Positions 41,554-52,012 are shown, counted from the first letter of the stretch. The stretch: DNA of 64,000 bases from Paenibacillus dokdonensis (GCF_004916975.1 NZ_STGQ01000001.1:3279674-3343673), one strand, 5' to 3'. The notes: a model not told the origin generated them from the sequence alone. Translations and numbers: made by a program.

Positions 41554-44500
41554 CTATGTCGTAATATTACGGGCGACCAGCACAAGATCCGAAAGATCAA
41601 TCTTGCCGTCATGATTGACATCTGCCCGTTTAACCTGATCCCAATCGGCGTCAGAAGAGGTTTTGCCGTAGCTTGCCGCAACGATGGCCAAATCGCCTAT
41701 GCTGACCTTGCCGTCACCGTTTATATCACCCGTGATTCCGGCTGTTTCTTTGGTGATTTCGATTTCAGCGGAAGATAAACCGGCTTTCGTCTCTGCTCCG
41801 TCCCCGTTTCCTATGGTGGCATCCGCCACCTGAATCTGTCCTTTGGCAGGTTCGGATAGCGGCCTCGCTTTGAATGTCAGCTCCACAATATCTTTATCCT
41901 GCTTCACTTCATGTCCGGCTCCATGACTTGCCAGAATAATGCGGACTGCTCCGTCCATATTCTTCGTTTCAACCAGACCCACGCCTTCAAGAAGCGGTTT
42001 GGCTGAAACAAAATCCATCATCTTTGCATCATAATGAAACGTAATATCCTGTGCATAAATTTCACCCTTCACATGCTGAAGACCCAATGTGGCTGTGAAC
42101 GTCTGACCTGTGGAAACTTGTGCTGGCACACTAAGCACCGAGGTCAACGCTCCCTGCTGAGCTTGAGTAACCGTTACTTTAACGACAGCCTTTTGCCCTC
42201 CAGATGCAGTGACTGCGGTAATCTCGGAAATCCCTTCTTTCACAGCACTTATCTCTGCCTTGCCGTTAACACGCTCGACTGTGGCTACTGACTCATCGCT
42301 ACTGCTCCAGTTCACCTGCTTGTCGGTTGCATTTCCTGGCTTAACGGTTGCGGTCAGCACCGCTTTTTCACCAACCTTCAGATGAACCTCCTTCATATCC
42401 ACATCGATTCCGGTCACAGGAATATCTGCCACATTATTGCTGTAATTGAAGTCGTCAAAGACCGCCGCTGCAGGTCCGAATACCCTTGCCCCCATTTTCC
42501 CTTCTTCTTGCGGCAGCTTTGGAAGTGCTCCTTCAAAATAGGTTTTTCCGTTGATGATCAAAGTGACATTCGTTCCCTCGAATTTGACCTTGACGGCAGC
42601 AGTCTCGCCCTTTTTCAAAAATGCTCCCTGCTCCGTCGTCATAGCCCCGTAATTATCCTGCGCGTTAACCCAGTACCAAGCGTTTTTGTCAAAACCGACG
42701 GAAGCCCAGGTATTCTCATCCGCGTAGCGGAATACGATTCCTGTTCGGATGACATCGCTTTGCGGGGTAACTTTGAATTCAATTTCGCCGTCCTTGATCT
42801 GCGGGGATTCCTGATCCACGAAAATATTGTTGACGTTGTTCGCAGTGAATTTGACGGCATGCTTGCTTGCTCCGCCCGGTGCATCCACGATTTCCATGCT
42901 GCCTACTCCCGATCCAACAGTATGCTGCCATCCTCCCGTCGAGTTATTTTCAAAATCCTGAGCATACCTTACAGGTACCGGGACAGGTGTCTCATCAGAG
43001 GGATTCGGTTGATATACTTCCATTTCATATAATGAAAATCCATATTGGCCTGAGCGTTTGGTTCCCTGCATCCGTACATACCGTGTACGCTCTGCCGGGA
43101 ACTTGATGATTTCCGTGCCCCCAACACCCGCGTTTGTTGAATAAACATCCCGCCAATTCTGTGCATCATCAGAAATCTGGATCTTGTAGCCTTTGCCATA
43201 TGCATCTTCCCATTTGAGAATGACCTTGCCGATATCCTTCGATCCACCCAGATCCACCTGCAGCCATTCATTATCCGTATAACCGGAGGACCAACGGGAA
43301 GCTTTGGATTCGATCTCGTCAAAAGCCAAGTCAGCTGTAAACTGCCCCGTTTCCGTAGAAGACGCTGAAGCTGATTGGTGTGCTGCAATATTCACAGTCC
43401 AGGGCGGCGAGCCTGCCTCTTCTGCGATTTCCTTGCCGGATAAAGCCTTCTTGAAAATCTTCAGATCATCGAGTTCTCCCGCTAAAGCGTGAGTCCTGCT
43501 GCCAATCAGGGCTGCAGGCAGAAGCGTTACATCAGCAACCGATGCCTTTAATTCTCCATCAATAAACAGCGATGTTCCCTGCAATTCCCCCCGAAACGCC
43601 ACATGCACCCAGCGGCCAGTCGGAATGGACGCATTAAAGCTGAAATCATAGCCTTCACGGGAAAATCCTGCTTTGCCGCTAGTCTTCTGCTTCAACTTGA
43701 GAGCTCCGTAATCTGATTCCATGAAAACAGCTTCTTCCGCCGGCTGATTCTCATCCAGCTTTACCCACGCAGCCGCAGTCCACGGGAAGCCCATATCCGG
43801 TATGCCAGTGGCAATCTGGTCGCTGCCTCCTTTGAACAATACCGCTTTACCTGACTTCCCTTCGTTCTCCCAGCTCACACCGCTCAACTTGCCATGATAT
43901 CCATTACCAGACTGGTCGGTCGTGTTTGCATCTTTCCCTTCCTCAAATGGATAATGAATCACCGTATCCGCTACTGAATCAACGGTATGCAGCAGATTCG
44001 TTCCCGGCGCCTCCCCAAGCTGTCCTGCAAGCAGCTGGAATTCTGCGTACGTGGAATCAACCGAAGCTCCTCGCCACATCTTTTCGGCGAGAACCGGCAT
44101 AGCCTGTTTAACCCGGTCGTGTACTTCAACGGCCGTGACCTTTTTGCCAAGCAGATCATTCCAAACTGCGAACATGCCGCCAAGTAAATTCGGTTCTCCA
44201 TCCTGCAGCTTCAAGCTGCCACCAAAATTTGTCGGATCCCAATTGTTATAGAGCCACTGGGAATCCAGGTAGTCGTGGTAGTAGGAGGCTTTGGGAACAA
44301 TATAAAGGTAGGAGTCTAGGGTGTTTATGGTGTTGTAGCCCTGTTTAACGGTTTCCACGGGATCCTGCCAACCGTTGGACCAGTTATGGGTGATAATATC
44401 GGTGTCTACGGGAGTTGTTCCCGGAAATTGCTTTAAGCTCCCCCACATTCGTGATTGTTTTCCCTTGCTTTTGAAAAACTCGTTCATTTCATTTAAAAAC

Positions 44501-45516
44501 TGCCGGTATTTCTCATAAGTCGTTTTATCATTCCGGTCAAATTCATCCCCTCCGAAATGCACCGTATCTGTATCAAACCAATTCCCATCCAGATACTCGC
44601 TCCAGACATCCTTGACGAAGTCTACCGCTTCCTGACGGGTAATATCCAGATGATCCACCGGCAAATTATCCTTGACCAAATCCGGTCTCACCTTGGTTAA
44701 TGCCAGGGAATGACTTGGGGTATCAATTTCTGGAGTAATGGTTAAGCCCCTGACACCTGCAATATCCTGCAGCTCCCGAAAATCCTGCTTGCTGTATGAT
44801 CCATCCTTTGCCGTCAATTCAGGGTACTTCTTGCTTTCGAGTCGAAATGCGGAATACTTGTTCCAGTTCGCCCGGCTTGTGTCGCTGAAAATTTCGTTAT
44901 CGCTCAGGTGGAGCTGAAAATCATTCATTTTGTAGTAAGACATAAATTTTGCGTAGTCCTTTAAAAAGCTCATCGGAAAGAATTTACGTCCCACATCCAG
45001 CATGAAGCCGCGTTCTTTGTATTTGGGATAATCTTTCGCCGTCCCCTTCGCAATATTTGATTTCAAGGGATCCTGATCTAAAATTTGCAGGGCCGTCCTT
45101 GTACCGTAAAAAACCCCTGTCTCCGTATTTGCCCGAATGGTAACAAAATCCACTGTTTCAAACAGGTACCCTTCGTCTCCAATGGATTCATCCCGCGTAT
45201 CATTCAGCAGAAGCAGGAAATCTCCCTTGGACGCTGATTTGGCAACCACCACTGGAATGTCATACCCTGTGATCTCCTTCAAGTCCTCCTGAAAAACCGC
45301 TGCTGTCTCAGGTAGCTTACAGGCACATGTTGACGTCGTTATGACAATTCTAGAGTTTGCAGACAACGTGAAATTGCCTGTTCCACCCGTCCATTCCTGC
45401 AGACTTGGAATGACTTTCGGCTTCATATTCGTATCAAGTGCAGCGCTAACGTGATACAGCGGCAACACACAAAAGAATAAACAAAAAGCAATGAACACGC
45501 TTAACGTTTTTTTCAT
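41554..45516 (-). CDS. Secreted GH20 beta-N-acetylhexosaminidase with cohesin and dockerin
   Basis: 1320 residues, predicted to remove terminal beta-GlcNAc or beta-GalNAc. Signal peptide 1-26; GH20b domain about 30-150; barrel about 155-480 with RGFMLDVGRKFFP, MSYYKMNDFQLHLSDNE and the catalytic pair Asp324-Glu325 (HFGGDEFD); a laminin-G domain about 515-690; F5/8C domain about 705-835; a second LamG-like domain about 855-1025; Big_2 about 1039-1119; cohesin-like 1129-1255; and dockerin 1259-1318. Of two closely spaced ATGs the second (45514-45516) was chosen because GGGGTG stands seven bases before it and is too close to the first. A terminator-like hairpin and a possible promoter upstream suggest partly separate expression from GH101. 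Confidence 0.92.
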   Translation of the reverse strand: MKKTLSVFIAFCLFFCVLPLYHVSAALDTNMKPKVIPSLQEWTGGTGNFTLSANSRIVITTSTCACKLPETAAVFQEDLKEITGYDIPVVVAKSASKGDFLLLLNDTRDESIGDEGYLFETVDFVTIRANTETGVFYGTRTALQILDQDPLKSNIAKGTAKDYPKYKERGFMLDVGRKFFPMSFLKDYAKFMSYYKMNDFQLHLSDNEIFSDTSRANWNKYSAFRLESKKYPELTAKDGSYSKQDFRELQDIAGVRGLTITPEIDTPSHSLALTKVRPDLVKDNLPVDHLDITRQEAVDFVKDVWSEYLDGNWFDTDTVHFGGDEFDRNDKTTYEKYRQFLNEMNEFFKSKGKQSRMWGSLKQFPGTTPVDTDIITHNWSNGWQDPVETVKQGYNTINTLDSYLYIVPKASYYHDYLDSQWLYNNWDPTNFGGSLKLQDGEPNLLGGMFAVWNDLLGKKVTAVEVHDRVKQAMPVLAEKMWRGASVDSTYAEFQLLAGQLGEAPGTNLLHTVDSVADTVIHYPFEEGKDANTTDQSGNGYHGKLSGVSWENEGKSGKAVLFKGGSDQIATGIPDMGFPWTAAAWVKLDENQPAEEAVFMESDYGALKLKQKTSGKAGFSREGYDFSFNASIPTGRWVHVAFRGELQGTSLFIDGELKASVADVTLLPAALIGSRTHALAGELDDLKIFKKALSGKEIAEEAGSPPWTVNIAAHQSASASSTETGQFTADLAFDEIESKASRWSSGYTDNEWLQVDLGGSKDIGKVILKWEDAYGKGYKIQISDDAQNWRDVYSTNAGVGGTEIIKFPAERTRYVRMQGTKRSGQYGFSLYEMEVYQPNPSDETPVPVPVRYAQDFENNSTGGWQHTVGSGVGSMEIVDAPGGASKHAVKFTANNVNNIFVDQESPQIKDGEIEFKVTPQSDVIRTGIVFRYADENTWASVGFDKNAWYWVNAQDNYGAMTTEQGAFLKKGETAAVKVKFEGTNVTLIINGKTYFEGALPKLPQEEGKMGARVFGPAAAVFDDFNYSNNVADIPVTGIDVDMKEVHLKVGEKAVLTATVKPGNATDKQVNWSSSDESVATVERVNGKAEISAVKEGISEITAVTASGGQKAVVKVTVTQAQQGALTSVLSVPAQVSTGQTFTATLGLQHVKGEIYAQDITFHYDAKMMDFVSAKPLLEGVGLVETKNMDGAVRIILASHGAGHEVKQDKDIVELTFKARPLSEPAKGQIQVADATIGNGDGAETKAGLSSAEIEITKETAGITGDINGDGKVSIGDLAIVAASYGKTSSDADWDQVKRADVNHDGKIDLSDLVLVARNITT

Positions 45517-45543
45517 ATTCATTCACCCCGGACGAATCGGCTT

Positions 45544-45572
45544 TTTATCGAGTAAAGAAATCAACTGGTCAA
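45544..45572 (-). promoter_or_regulatory. Possible internal promoter before the GH20 gene
   Basis: On the minus strand TTGACC (45567-45572), a 17-bp spacer and GATAAA (45544-45549) lie between the hairpin after GH101 and the GH20 start. Five of six and four of six consensus matches; no direct-repeat operator is seen beside it. Confidence 0.4.
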
Positions 45573-45610
45573 TCATGACAACAGGCAGATCTCGGGTTGT
45601 GTTTCATCTT

Positions 45611-45656
45611 AAAAACAAGGTACATGGCGCTGCCAAATAGACACCATGTACCTTGT
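45611..45656 (-). terminator. Terminator-like hairpin after the GH101 gene
   Basis: ACAAGGTACATGG and CCATGTACCTTGT form a perfect 13-bp stem with a 16-nt loop followed by TTTTT on the minus strand. It should stop a share of transcripts after the SLH-GH101 pair and so raise anchor and GH101 levels over the later enzymes. Confidence 0.8.
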
Positions 45657-45668
45657 ACTTCCGTTACA

Positions 45669-48600
45669 TTATCCGACGATCTTTTTGGCTACGAGGACCA
45701 AATCCTCAAGACCGATGACACCATCTCCGTTAATATCTGCCTTCTTGGCTTGCTGCCAATCTGGACTGGACGAAGTTTTGCCATAATGTGCCGCAATGAT
45801 GGCAAGGTCGCCGATGCTCACTTTTCCGTCTCCGTTAACGTCGCCGACATTCGTGATTTTACCTCCGACTTCTACTGTAGCCTTAGAAGAGGCGGCAGCA
45901 TATTCCGTGCCTAACTCATCAGAGATGGTTGCTTTATTTACCGCTACATTTCCGCTGACAGGCTCGGATGCTTCCTTAGCTTTAAATGTCAATTCAAACA
46001 GGTCTGCATTGCCGGATACCGCGTGATCTGCACCTTCACTGGCAACAATCAGCCGCATCTTGCCCCCTGTTCGCTGTGTCTCCAGAATGTTTACTCCCGG
46101 GAGCAATGATTTTGCAGAAACAAAATCCATCACAGCCGTGTCATAGGTAAATTCAATATCTTGTGCAAAAACATTGTGCTTGATATTCCGGAGCCCGAAC
46201 TGAACCCGGAACTCGGCACCGCTTTGTACCTGTGACGGAGCAGTAAGGACAGTAGCTTCTTCCAGATTTCCATCTTTCTTCTGAACGGTAATCCGGCTTA
46301 CATCCGTGAATTTGCCGTCTGCCGTTGTAACGGTGATATCCGCAGTTCCCTGTGCTTTACCTGTTACGATTGTGCGTCCGTCATTAACCTCGACAGCTGC
46401 CACATTTTCGTCACTGGTATTCCAGCTTACGTTTTTATTCGTTGCATTTTCCGGGAGAACGGCTGCAGTAAGCTCTGCCGTCTCACCTTCCTTGAGGGTA
46501 ACCTCTTTCTTATTGATGGTAACGCCGGTTACCTTCACCTCTTCTGAGGTGTCCAGTACGTTAAACACCTGAATTTCCGCAGCTGATGCGAAGCTGCCTA
46601 CACCCTCAATAGCTTCCAGTTTCAAGTGGGTTGCATCAACCGCATCAAAACGAACACTTTTGACTTTATCATCTCGTATCCATGAACCGGTTGCGATCTT
46701 CGTGAATTCTACACCGTCTGTGCTCGCATAAAGGTTATACCCGGTAATTGTACCGTTCCCTGCTCCGGATCTTGGTGTGTAATTCAGCTGATTGACCTTA
46801 TAACTGCCACCCAGATTCAAAGTAATGGATTCTGGCAGATGTGCAGGGGTCCACTTGGTATGCCATATGGTTTCTGGATCGCCATCCAATGCGTTTGCCG
46901 GCTCATCGCCAGGTTGGAAGCTGGTGGCAGTAGCCGACATTTGCGATTGTGGGATGAGCGTATTCGGCTCATACACTTTCACCGTTACTGAACCAGTAAC
47001 TTTGCTTCCGTCTTTTGCCGTTGCCGTAACGACGGCTGTTCCAGCGAGATGTGCAGTAACTTTGCCCGTTTGATCCACGGATACGATGTCCGGTTTATCG
47101 GAAGACCAAAGCACTGTACGATCATAAGCGTTGGAAGGCTCCACCCGGGCAGTGATTTGGGAGCTTTGCCCCCTGTTCAGCTCGATATTCTGAGGCGTCA
47201 GCGTAATTTTCGTTACTTTGACACCCTCCTCAGGGGAGATTGCACCTTCATCATTAACGCGGATATCATCCAGCACCAATGTGCCTGTCAAATCTTTTTG
47301 ATTGTTGACCTTGTTCTTGATAATCGCAAGATAAGCATCCTTAGCGCCTTCCGTTGTAAAGGTTAGATCCAGCTTATTGCGCCCTTCCTTCAGATTCTCA
47401 GATGCCAAATCCCGAACAGTGCCATTCTCATTCACACGAACCGCTACTGTGTACATATCGAGCTCATCGGAATTGTAATCCAGTGTCAGGTGATACTTGT
47501 TGTCTTCCTGAAGGCGCAGGGTATGCGGCAGCGTGCGCAGCCACTCACCTGTTCCTTCCTCGTTGGTTTTAAGCGAATATTTACCGTCAAGGACGTAGGA
47601 TTGAATCTGATTGCCGCCCTTTTCCGCGAGATGTGTACGCACGGGTCCAAGCTTCGAGTAGACGAATGGCCCCCATCCTTCATCCACATTCTCGAAATCC
47701 TCGTAGAATACAGAATCACCTGCGTCTGTTTTAGTCGGATTCCCCCAGACTCTCACATCGTCAAAGGTGACCGCTGCGCTGCCCTCATCCACTTTCAGAT
47801 ACAGAGTTGCCTGATTACTTACTGCATCAAAATTCACTTTGATACGCTGAAAATTGGTACTCACATATTTGTGCTGCTGGGCTAAAAATTTGTGATCCGT
47901 ATTATCCAGGTAGTTGTTCACCGTGTCATTCCCTTGGTTCACGCCAATTTCCACCTTGCGTTTTCCGCTGATATTTACCCACACAGACGCAGAATACGTT
48001 TTGCCAGGTGTAAGACCGGTAATGACCTGATGGATTGTCGCGTCTCCCGGTCCTTTGACCTGAAGCTGATCATCCGCGTTGTTGTTTTTCACATATTGGA
48101 TATGGTCAGTGTTTCCGGCAGAAGAGGACTTCTGCCATGAGCCAAATTTCTGGCTGTCAAAACCAGGGTCCTTCACCGGACTGCCGTCGCCCCATACCAC
48201 TTCTGGTCCATCCTGCGGCACCGATTTATAGAGCACATATCCAGTTCCCTTCTCTGCGGTCAGTGTGACCTTGCCACCATTGACATCCACGGTGCCTACA
48301 CGTTCACGCCCAAGATCCGTCAGCTTATACAGCTGAGCTGTAGTCACATTGCTCCATGATGCCGGCAGTGTCCATGTCGATTGTCCCCCAGCCGGATTCC
48401 AGTGGTAGATTTTATCCTCTTTCACCGGATCCCATGGAATGAAAACGGTACTGTCGCTGATTTCACTGCTGTCCGTCATGATTGCGATATCATGACCGTC
48501 TTTGCTCAAATGGATTTTACCGTCCTGCCCCCGCTGCACAGCTACGTTACTGCCGAAGTCAATCCGATCGTTTGTCATCTTCATGATCGGGAAATACTGC

Positions 48601-50873
48601 ATGTATTTGGTCGGCAGGTTTTGGTTAAAGAACGCAGCCGTTGTGGTTTTATAACTGTAGAAGCTGGAGCTGTTTTGCCAATATCCGACTCCTACCTGCT
48701 TATTGCCTTTCAAAAGCGGATTACTCAAGAATCCGTCTACATACTGATTGCGGATAAAACGGGTGATCTTGCTGTCATTACCCTGGTTCGGATAACCTGG
48801 GTCGGTCCCCCAGTGAACCCAAGCCGCCTGCTCATAGATCGGTCCCGCATACTCCGTACCCAACATCCATCCGTTCCCGTTAATGTACTCGGCAAGCTTT
48901 TTCGCGTTATAATCGGCTCCCGAATATACATCGACATAGACGAATGAGAGGTTATTTCCTGTATCGGCCTTAAGCATATCCAGACGGCGCTTCAGCTCGC
49001 CCGACTCTACATCCTTTGTCTTGTTCACATAGTAAGCCTGATCCAGCCAGCCCCATCCCTTGCTTAGCGGCTGCGTCAGATTTTCCATCTTCGTCTCAAA
49101 GGCATCCAGCATGTATTCTGTCGCGTTGATATGGACGCCGCCATGGATGTTATACTTTTTACCTTCGCTTAGCACATAATTGAAATCTTCCTTACCGCCC
49201 TGACGAATACCGATATGACCACCATAGTCCGGATGGGAATCATCATGGCCCTCAGCTTGATAACCCTTGAAGAGTATCAGCTGACCAAAGCCATCCGTCA
49301 GATTATAAATCTTCTTGGCATTGTCAAAAGCCCGCAGGAACGGCGATGAAGTCGTAGATCCAATATTCATGCTGATATAGGAAATATTGTCACGGATCAT
49401 ATCACTGCCATAAGGGGTTTCGGCATGATCCCGGTATGCGATAGCTGCATCCTGCCAATCTACGGACTCATCCCCATTAGCATCCGGAGTCAGGACGATT
49501 TTCGCCCAAGGCAAAGGCTCTGGATCAAGTACCGTACTTCCACGGTAGGTCCAGGCTCCGCCCGACAATGCTGCCTTCTGAGTATTCAGCACCGTGTCCG
49601 TACCGATTTTGACGCGGACCTTGTCATACGCATTCACCACGTTCGTGATTACGGCAGCCGCCAGTTTATCCGAATTGAGGAAGCCAAACGTACGTCCCCC
49701 GCTCACATCCGTCGCCCCGGCTTTCAGGTCCTTATACTCCTCCTTCACTGCAACCCAATCGCCGGTAACCCAAGCTGCTGTTTCCTGAGCCTTAGGCTCA
49801 GTGGCTAGTACGGATACAAGATCATGATTCGGAAATTCTAGAGTCTTCACCTTTTCCGTACCATTCTCCTGAAGATCCGTCACTTTAAACTGCAGGACAT
49901 TATCCTTCAGCTCCAATTCAAACACCAATTTCACATTAATGCCGGGAACCAATAGGGTATATACCGCTGTTTCCCCTTTTTCTCCTGCCGCCTCTTTCTT
50001 AAGGTAGGATAGCGCCGTAGGGTAATAAGATTTGCCGTTAATTTTGAGTTCATTGATACCGTTTAACTGTCCGTTCATTTCTGCATTGCTACCGTTCCAA
50101 ATGTACTTTTTCACACGCGGAAATTCTTTATCGATTTCCACTTTCATTTTGCTGGACGTCAATGTGTCCGTTACCGAGATCGGCTTGGGATCCGGATTGA
50201 CCGCATCGACTTTAGTCAGCTTGACGTCATCGATGTTGATTGTCTTGTTATCAAACCAGCTGCGAAGGCCGATCTTGCCGGCAGAAGCGGGAAGTCCGGG
50301 CAGTGTCGTATTGAATACGCTGTTGCCATCAACGGACAGCTGGATGCTGTCATTTTCATAGTGGAGTTTAAATGCATACTGCTGCCCGGCAGCAAATGTC
50401 GGGGAGGTCGATGGAATACTACCGTAGGTCTCTGCACCGTTCTTCAGAGAGTCCCAACCCCAGCTGTTCGTATCGAATTGAATGACATTATAGTTATCCT
50501 TATCGACATAACGGTATACCAGCCCAAAGCGCGTCGGCGTCTGATTGAATTTCAGCTTCACCTCATAATCCCCGTTGGCGAACTGGGGAGATTCCAGATC
50601 CGCAAAAATCACCGCTCCCTGGGTAACTGCCTTAACGGTTCCATTGTCTGCTGAAAAGGTTGTCGTTCCCTTCGCGGACGTCCAGCCGCTGATATTCCCG
50701 TCATTATAATCCTTGAAATATACATCGCTATCTCCCGCTGCAAATGTATTACCGGCAGTAAAGCAAAGCTGCAGGCTAAAAAGCGCGGACAGGAATATAC
50801 CAAACGGTAATAAATTTTTCCTCACTTCCATCTTCCTCTCTGCTTTTGAATCATGTCTCTTTTTTAGAAACAT
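45669..50873 (-). CDS. Secreted GH101 endo-alpha-N-acetylgalactosaminidase with cohesin and dockerin
   Basis: Predicted to cut the core-1 disaccharide Gal-beta-1,3-GalNAc from Ser/Thr of mucins, a reaction almost specific to this family. 1734 residues: signal region 1-46, a LamG-like domain about 50-220, the GH101 core about 235-890 with probable nucleophile Asp648 (FVYVDVYSG) and acid/base Glu674 (GTEYAG), galactose-binding-like domains about 901-1044 and 1051-1204, Big_2 about 1218-1299, F5/8C about 1303-1434, Big_2 about 1444-1528, cohesin-like 1534-1671 and dockerin 1675-1734. The second calcium loop, DINGDGVIGLEDL, has Gly where the others have Asp at position 9. ATG 50871-50873 uses the AGGGAG that overlaps the stop of the SLH gene, so both are translationally linked. 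Confidence 0.93.
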   Translation of the reverse strand: MFLKKRHDSKAERKMEVRKNLLPFGIFLSALFSLQLCFTAGNTFAAGDSDVYFKDYNDGNISGWTSAKGTTTFSADNGTVKAVTQGAVIFADLESPQFANGDYEVKLKFNQTPTRFGLVYRYVDKDNYNVIQFDTNSWGWDSLKNGAETYGSIPSTSPTFAAGQQYAFKLHYENDSIQLSVDGNSVFNTTLPGLPASAGKIGLRSWFDNKTINIDDVKLTKVDAVNPDPKPISVTDTLTSSKMKVEIDKEFPRVKKYIWNGSNAEMNGQLNGINELKINGKSYYPTALSYLKKEAAGEKGETAVYTLLVPGINVKLVFELELKDNVLQFKVTDLQENGTEKVKTLEFPNHDLVSVLATEPKAQETAAWVTGDWVAVKEEYKDLKAGATDVSGGRTFGFLNSDKLAAAVITNVVNAYDKVRVKIGTDTVLNTQKAALSGGAWTYRGSTVLDPEPLPWAKIVLTPDANGDESVDWQDAAIAYRDHAETPYGSDMIRDNISYISMNIGSTTSSPFLRAFDNAKKIYNLTDGFGQLILFKGYQAEGHDDSHPDYGGHIGIRQGGKEDFNYVLSEGKKYNIHGGVHINATEYMLDAFETKMENLTQPLSKGWGWLDQAYYVNKTKDVESGELKRRLDMLKADTGNNLSFVYVDVYSGADYNAKKLAEYINGNGWMLGTEYAGPIYEQAAWVHWGTDPGYPNQGNDSKITRFIRNQYVDGFLSNPLLKGNKQVGVGYWQNSSSFYSYKTTTAAFFNQNLPTKYMQYFPIMKMTNDRIDFGSNVAVQRGQDGKIHLSKDGHDIAIMTDSSEISDSTVFIPWDPVKEDKIYHWNPAGGQSTWTLPASWSNVTTAQLYKLTDLGRERVGTVDVNGGKVTLTAEKGTGYVLYKSVPQDGPEVVWGDGSPVKDPGFDSQKFGSWQKSSSAGNTDHIQYVKNNNADDQLQVKGPGDATIHQVITGLTPGKTYSASVWVNISGKRKVEIGVNQGNDTVNNYLDNTDHKFLAQQHKYVSTNFQRIKVNFDAVSNQATLYLKVDEGSAAVTFDDVRVWGNPTKTDAGDSVFYEDFENVDEGWGPFVYSKLGPVRTHLAEKGGNQIQSYVLDGKYSLKTNEEGTGEWLRTLPHTLRLQEDNKYHLTLDYNSDELDMYTVAVRVNENGTVRDLASENLKEGRNKLDLTFTTEGAKDAYLAIIKNKVNNQKDLTGTLVLDDIRVNDEGAISPEEGVKVTKITLTPQNIELNRGQSSQITARVEPSNAYDRTVLWSSDKPDIVSVDQTGKVTAHLAGTAVVTATAKDGSKVTGSVTVKVYEPNTLIPQSQMSATATSFQPGDEPANALDGDPETIWHTKWTPAHLPESITLNLGGSYKVNQLNYTPRSGAGNGTITGYNLYASTDGVEFTKIATGSWIRDDKVKSVRFDAVDATHLKLEAIEGVGSFASAAEIQVFNVLDTSEEVKVTGVTINKKEVTLKEGETAELTAAVLPENATNKNVSWNTSDENVAAVEVNDGRTIVTGKAQGTADITVTTADGKFTDVSRITVQKKDGNLEEATVLTAPSQVQSGAEFRVQFGLRNIKHNVFAQDIEFTYDTAVMDFVSAKSLLPGVNILETQRTGGKMRLIVASEGADHAVSGNADLFELTFKAKEASEPVSGNVAVNKATISDELGTEYAAASSKATVEVGGKITNVGDVNGDGKVSIGDLAIIAAHYGKTSSSPDWQQAKKADINGDGVIGLEDLVLVAKKIVG

Positions 50874-50885
50874 TCGTTTGACTCC

Positions 50886-51902
50886 CTACTTCCCTGAAGC
50901 CAGCAGACGTTTGATTACAACCGCCGATTCCGCTCTTGTGGCATGCTCCTTCGGAGCGAAAGTCGTCTCCGTTCTGCCCTTCATGAGACCGGTAGAAATG
51001 GCAAAGCCTACGGATTTTTGCGCCCATGAGCTAATCTTCCCGGAATCCTTGAACGAGCTGGAAGTCCCCCCCGGCAGATCATCAGCCTTGACCCCTTGAG
51101 CAGCAGCTTTCGCACGCATAAGCATTACGGTCATTTCTTCACGTGAAATGCTTTGGTCCGGTGCAAATGTATTGCTGGTCATGCCGCTGACAATTCCTGC
51201 CGAATACGCTTTCTTCACCGTTTCTTCATACCAGGCGCCGGACTTCACATCAGTGAATGGATTTTTGCCGTCTCCATCCTTCAGGTCAAGCGCTCTCGTA
51301 ATCAAAGCAGCGAACTGAGCACGGGTGACGTTGTTGTTCGGGGCAAAACGGTCGCTATCCATACCTTCAACGATTTTTTGATCCACCATTTGCATGATGT
51401 CGTCCTTGGCCCAGTGGCTCGCAATATCCTTGAAAATCTTCATGAAAGTGGTCGATTGTCCTGGTGTGATCACCTGATCCTTTAGGTTCTTATCGAGCAT
51501 TTTCATGGAGATCCATTCCACTTTGGAGGAGCCGGCTTTTTTAGCCTTGAATGTTATGGTAGCAATATCCATATCGCCCTTATCCCCGTCTACATTTCCT
51601 ATTTTCGTGTGGGCAATCGTAACCTCATTGTTTTTAACAATGGGAGAAACGGAGTAACCCTTGATTTTCGTTTCAGCCTTGACCACTTCTAGTTCACTCG
51701 GATCGATCTTGAATTTCACTTCATAGGCGTATAGATCCTTAATGTTGCTGCCCTTCAGTGTAATGGTAAAGGTAGAGTCAGACGACTCCTTTGAAGACGC
51801 TTTCATTTGAAAATCGGAAGCAGTCTCTGCATGGGCTGAAGCCAGCCAAGTGGAAGAACAAAATGTGCAGAATAGTGCAATGATCAATGATTTGCGGAGC
51901 AT
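50886..51902 (-). CDS. Surface anchor protein: cohesin-like domain plus three SLH domains
   Basis: 338 residues. Signal peptide 1-25 (ending ASAHAE), a beta-rich cohesin-like domain about 30-140 (LYAYEVKFKIDPSELEVVKA, ATITFKAKKAG), then three S-layer homology domains near 155-205, 213-265 and 285-336, carrying the wall-polymer-binding motifs TRAQ, SREE and TRAE. SLH triplets hold proteins on the pyruvylated secondary cell wall polymer. In cellulosomes a protein with cohesin plus SLH is the cell-surface anchoring scaffoldin, and that is the role proposed here. The cohesin is divergent: it lacks the QDI and AS-GA-HA blocks shared by the enzyme cohesins. It is the first gene of the operon, directly after the operator and promoter at 52013-52075. 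Confidence 0.88.
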   Translation of the reverse strand: MLRKSLIIALFCTFCSSTWLASAHAETASDFQMKASSKESSDSTFTITLKGSNIKDLYAYEVKFKIDPSELEVVKAETKIKGYSVSPIVKNNEVTIAHTKIGNVDGDKGDMDIATITFKAKKAGSSKVEWISMKMLDKNLKDQVITPGQSTTFMKIFKDIASHWAKDDIMQMVDQKIVEGMDSDRFAPNNNVTRAQFAALITRALDLKDGDGKNPFTDVKSGAWYEETVKKAYSAGIVSGMTSNTFAPDQSISREEMTVMLMRAKAAAQGVKADDLPGGTSSSFKDSGKISSWAQKSVGFAISTGLMKGRTETTFAPKEHATRAESAVVIKRLLASGK

Positions 51903-52012
51903 CTAGGAACCATTCCCTTCTTTTTTCATAGTGACGTAGGTAAATCCCTTCGTTATCTATCCCTCCTTCGGCAATAAAATCAGTCGCGGCAGCTCGTGTG
52001 TCTGTACCTCCT

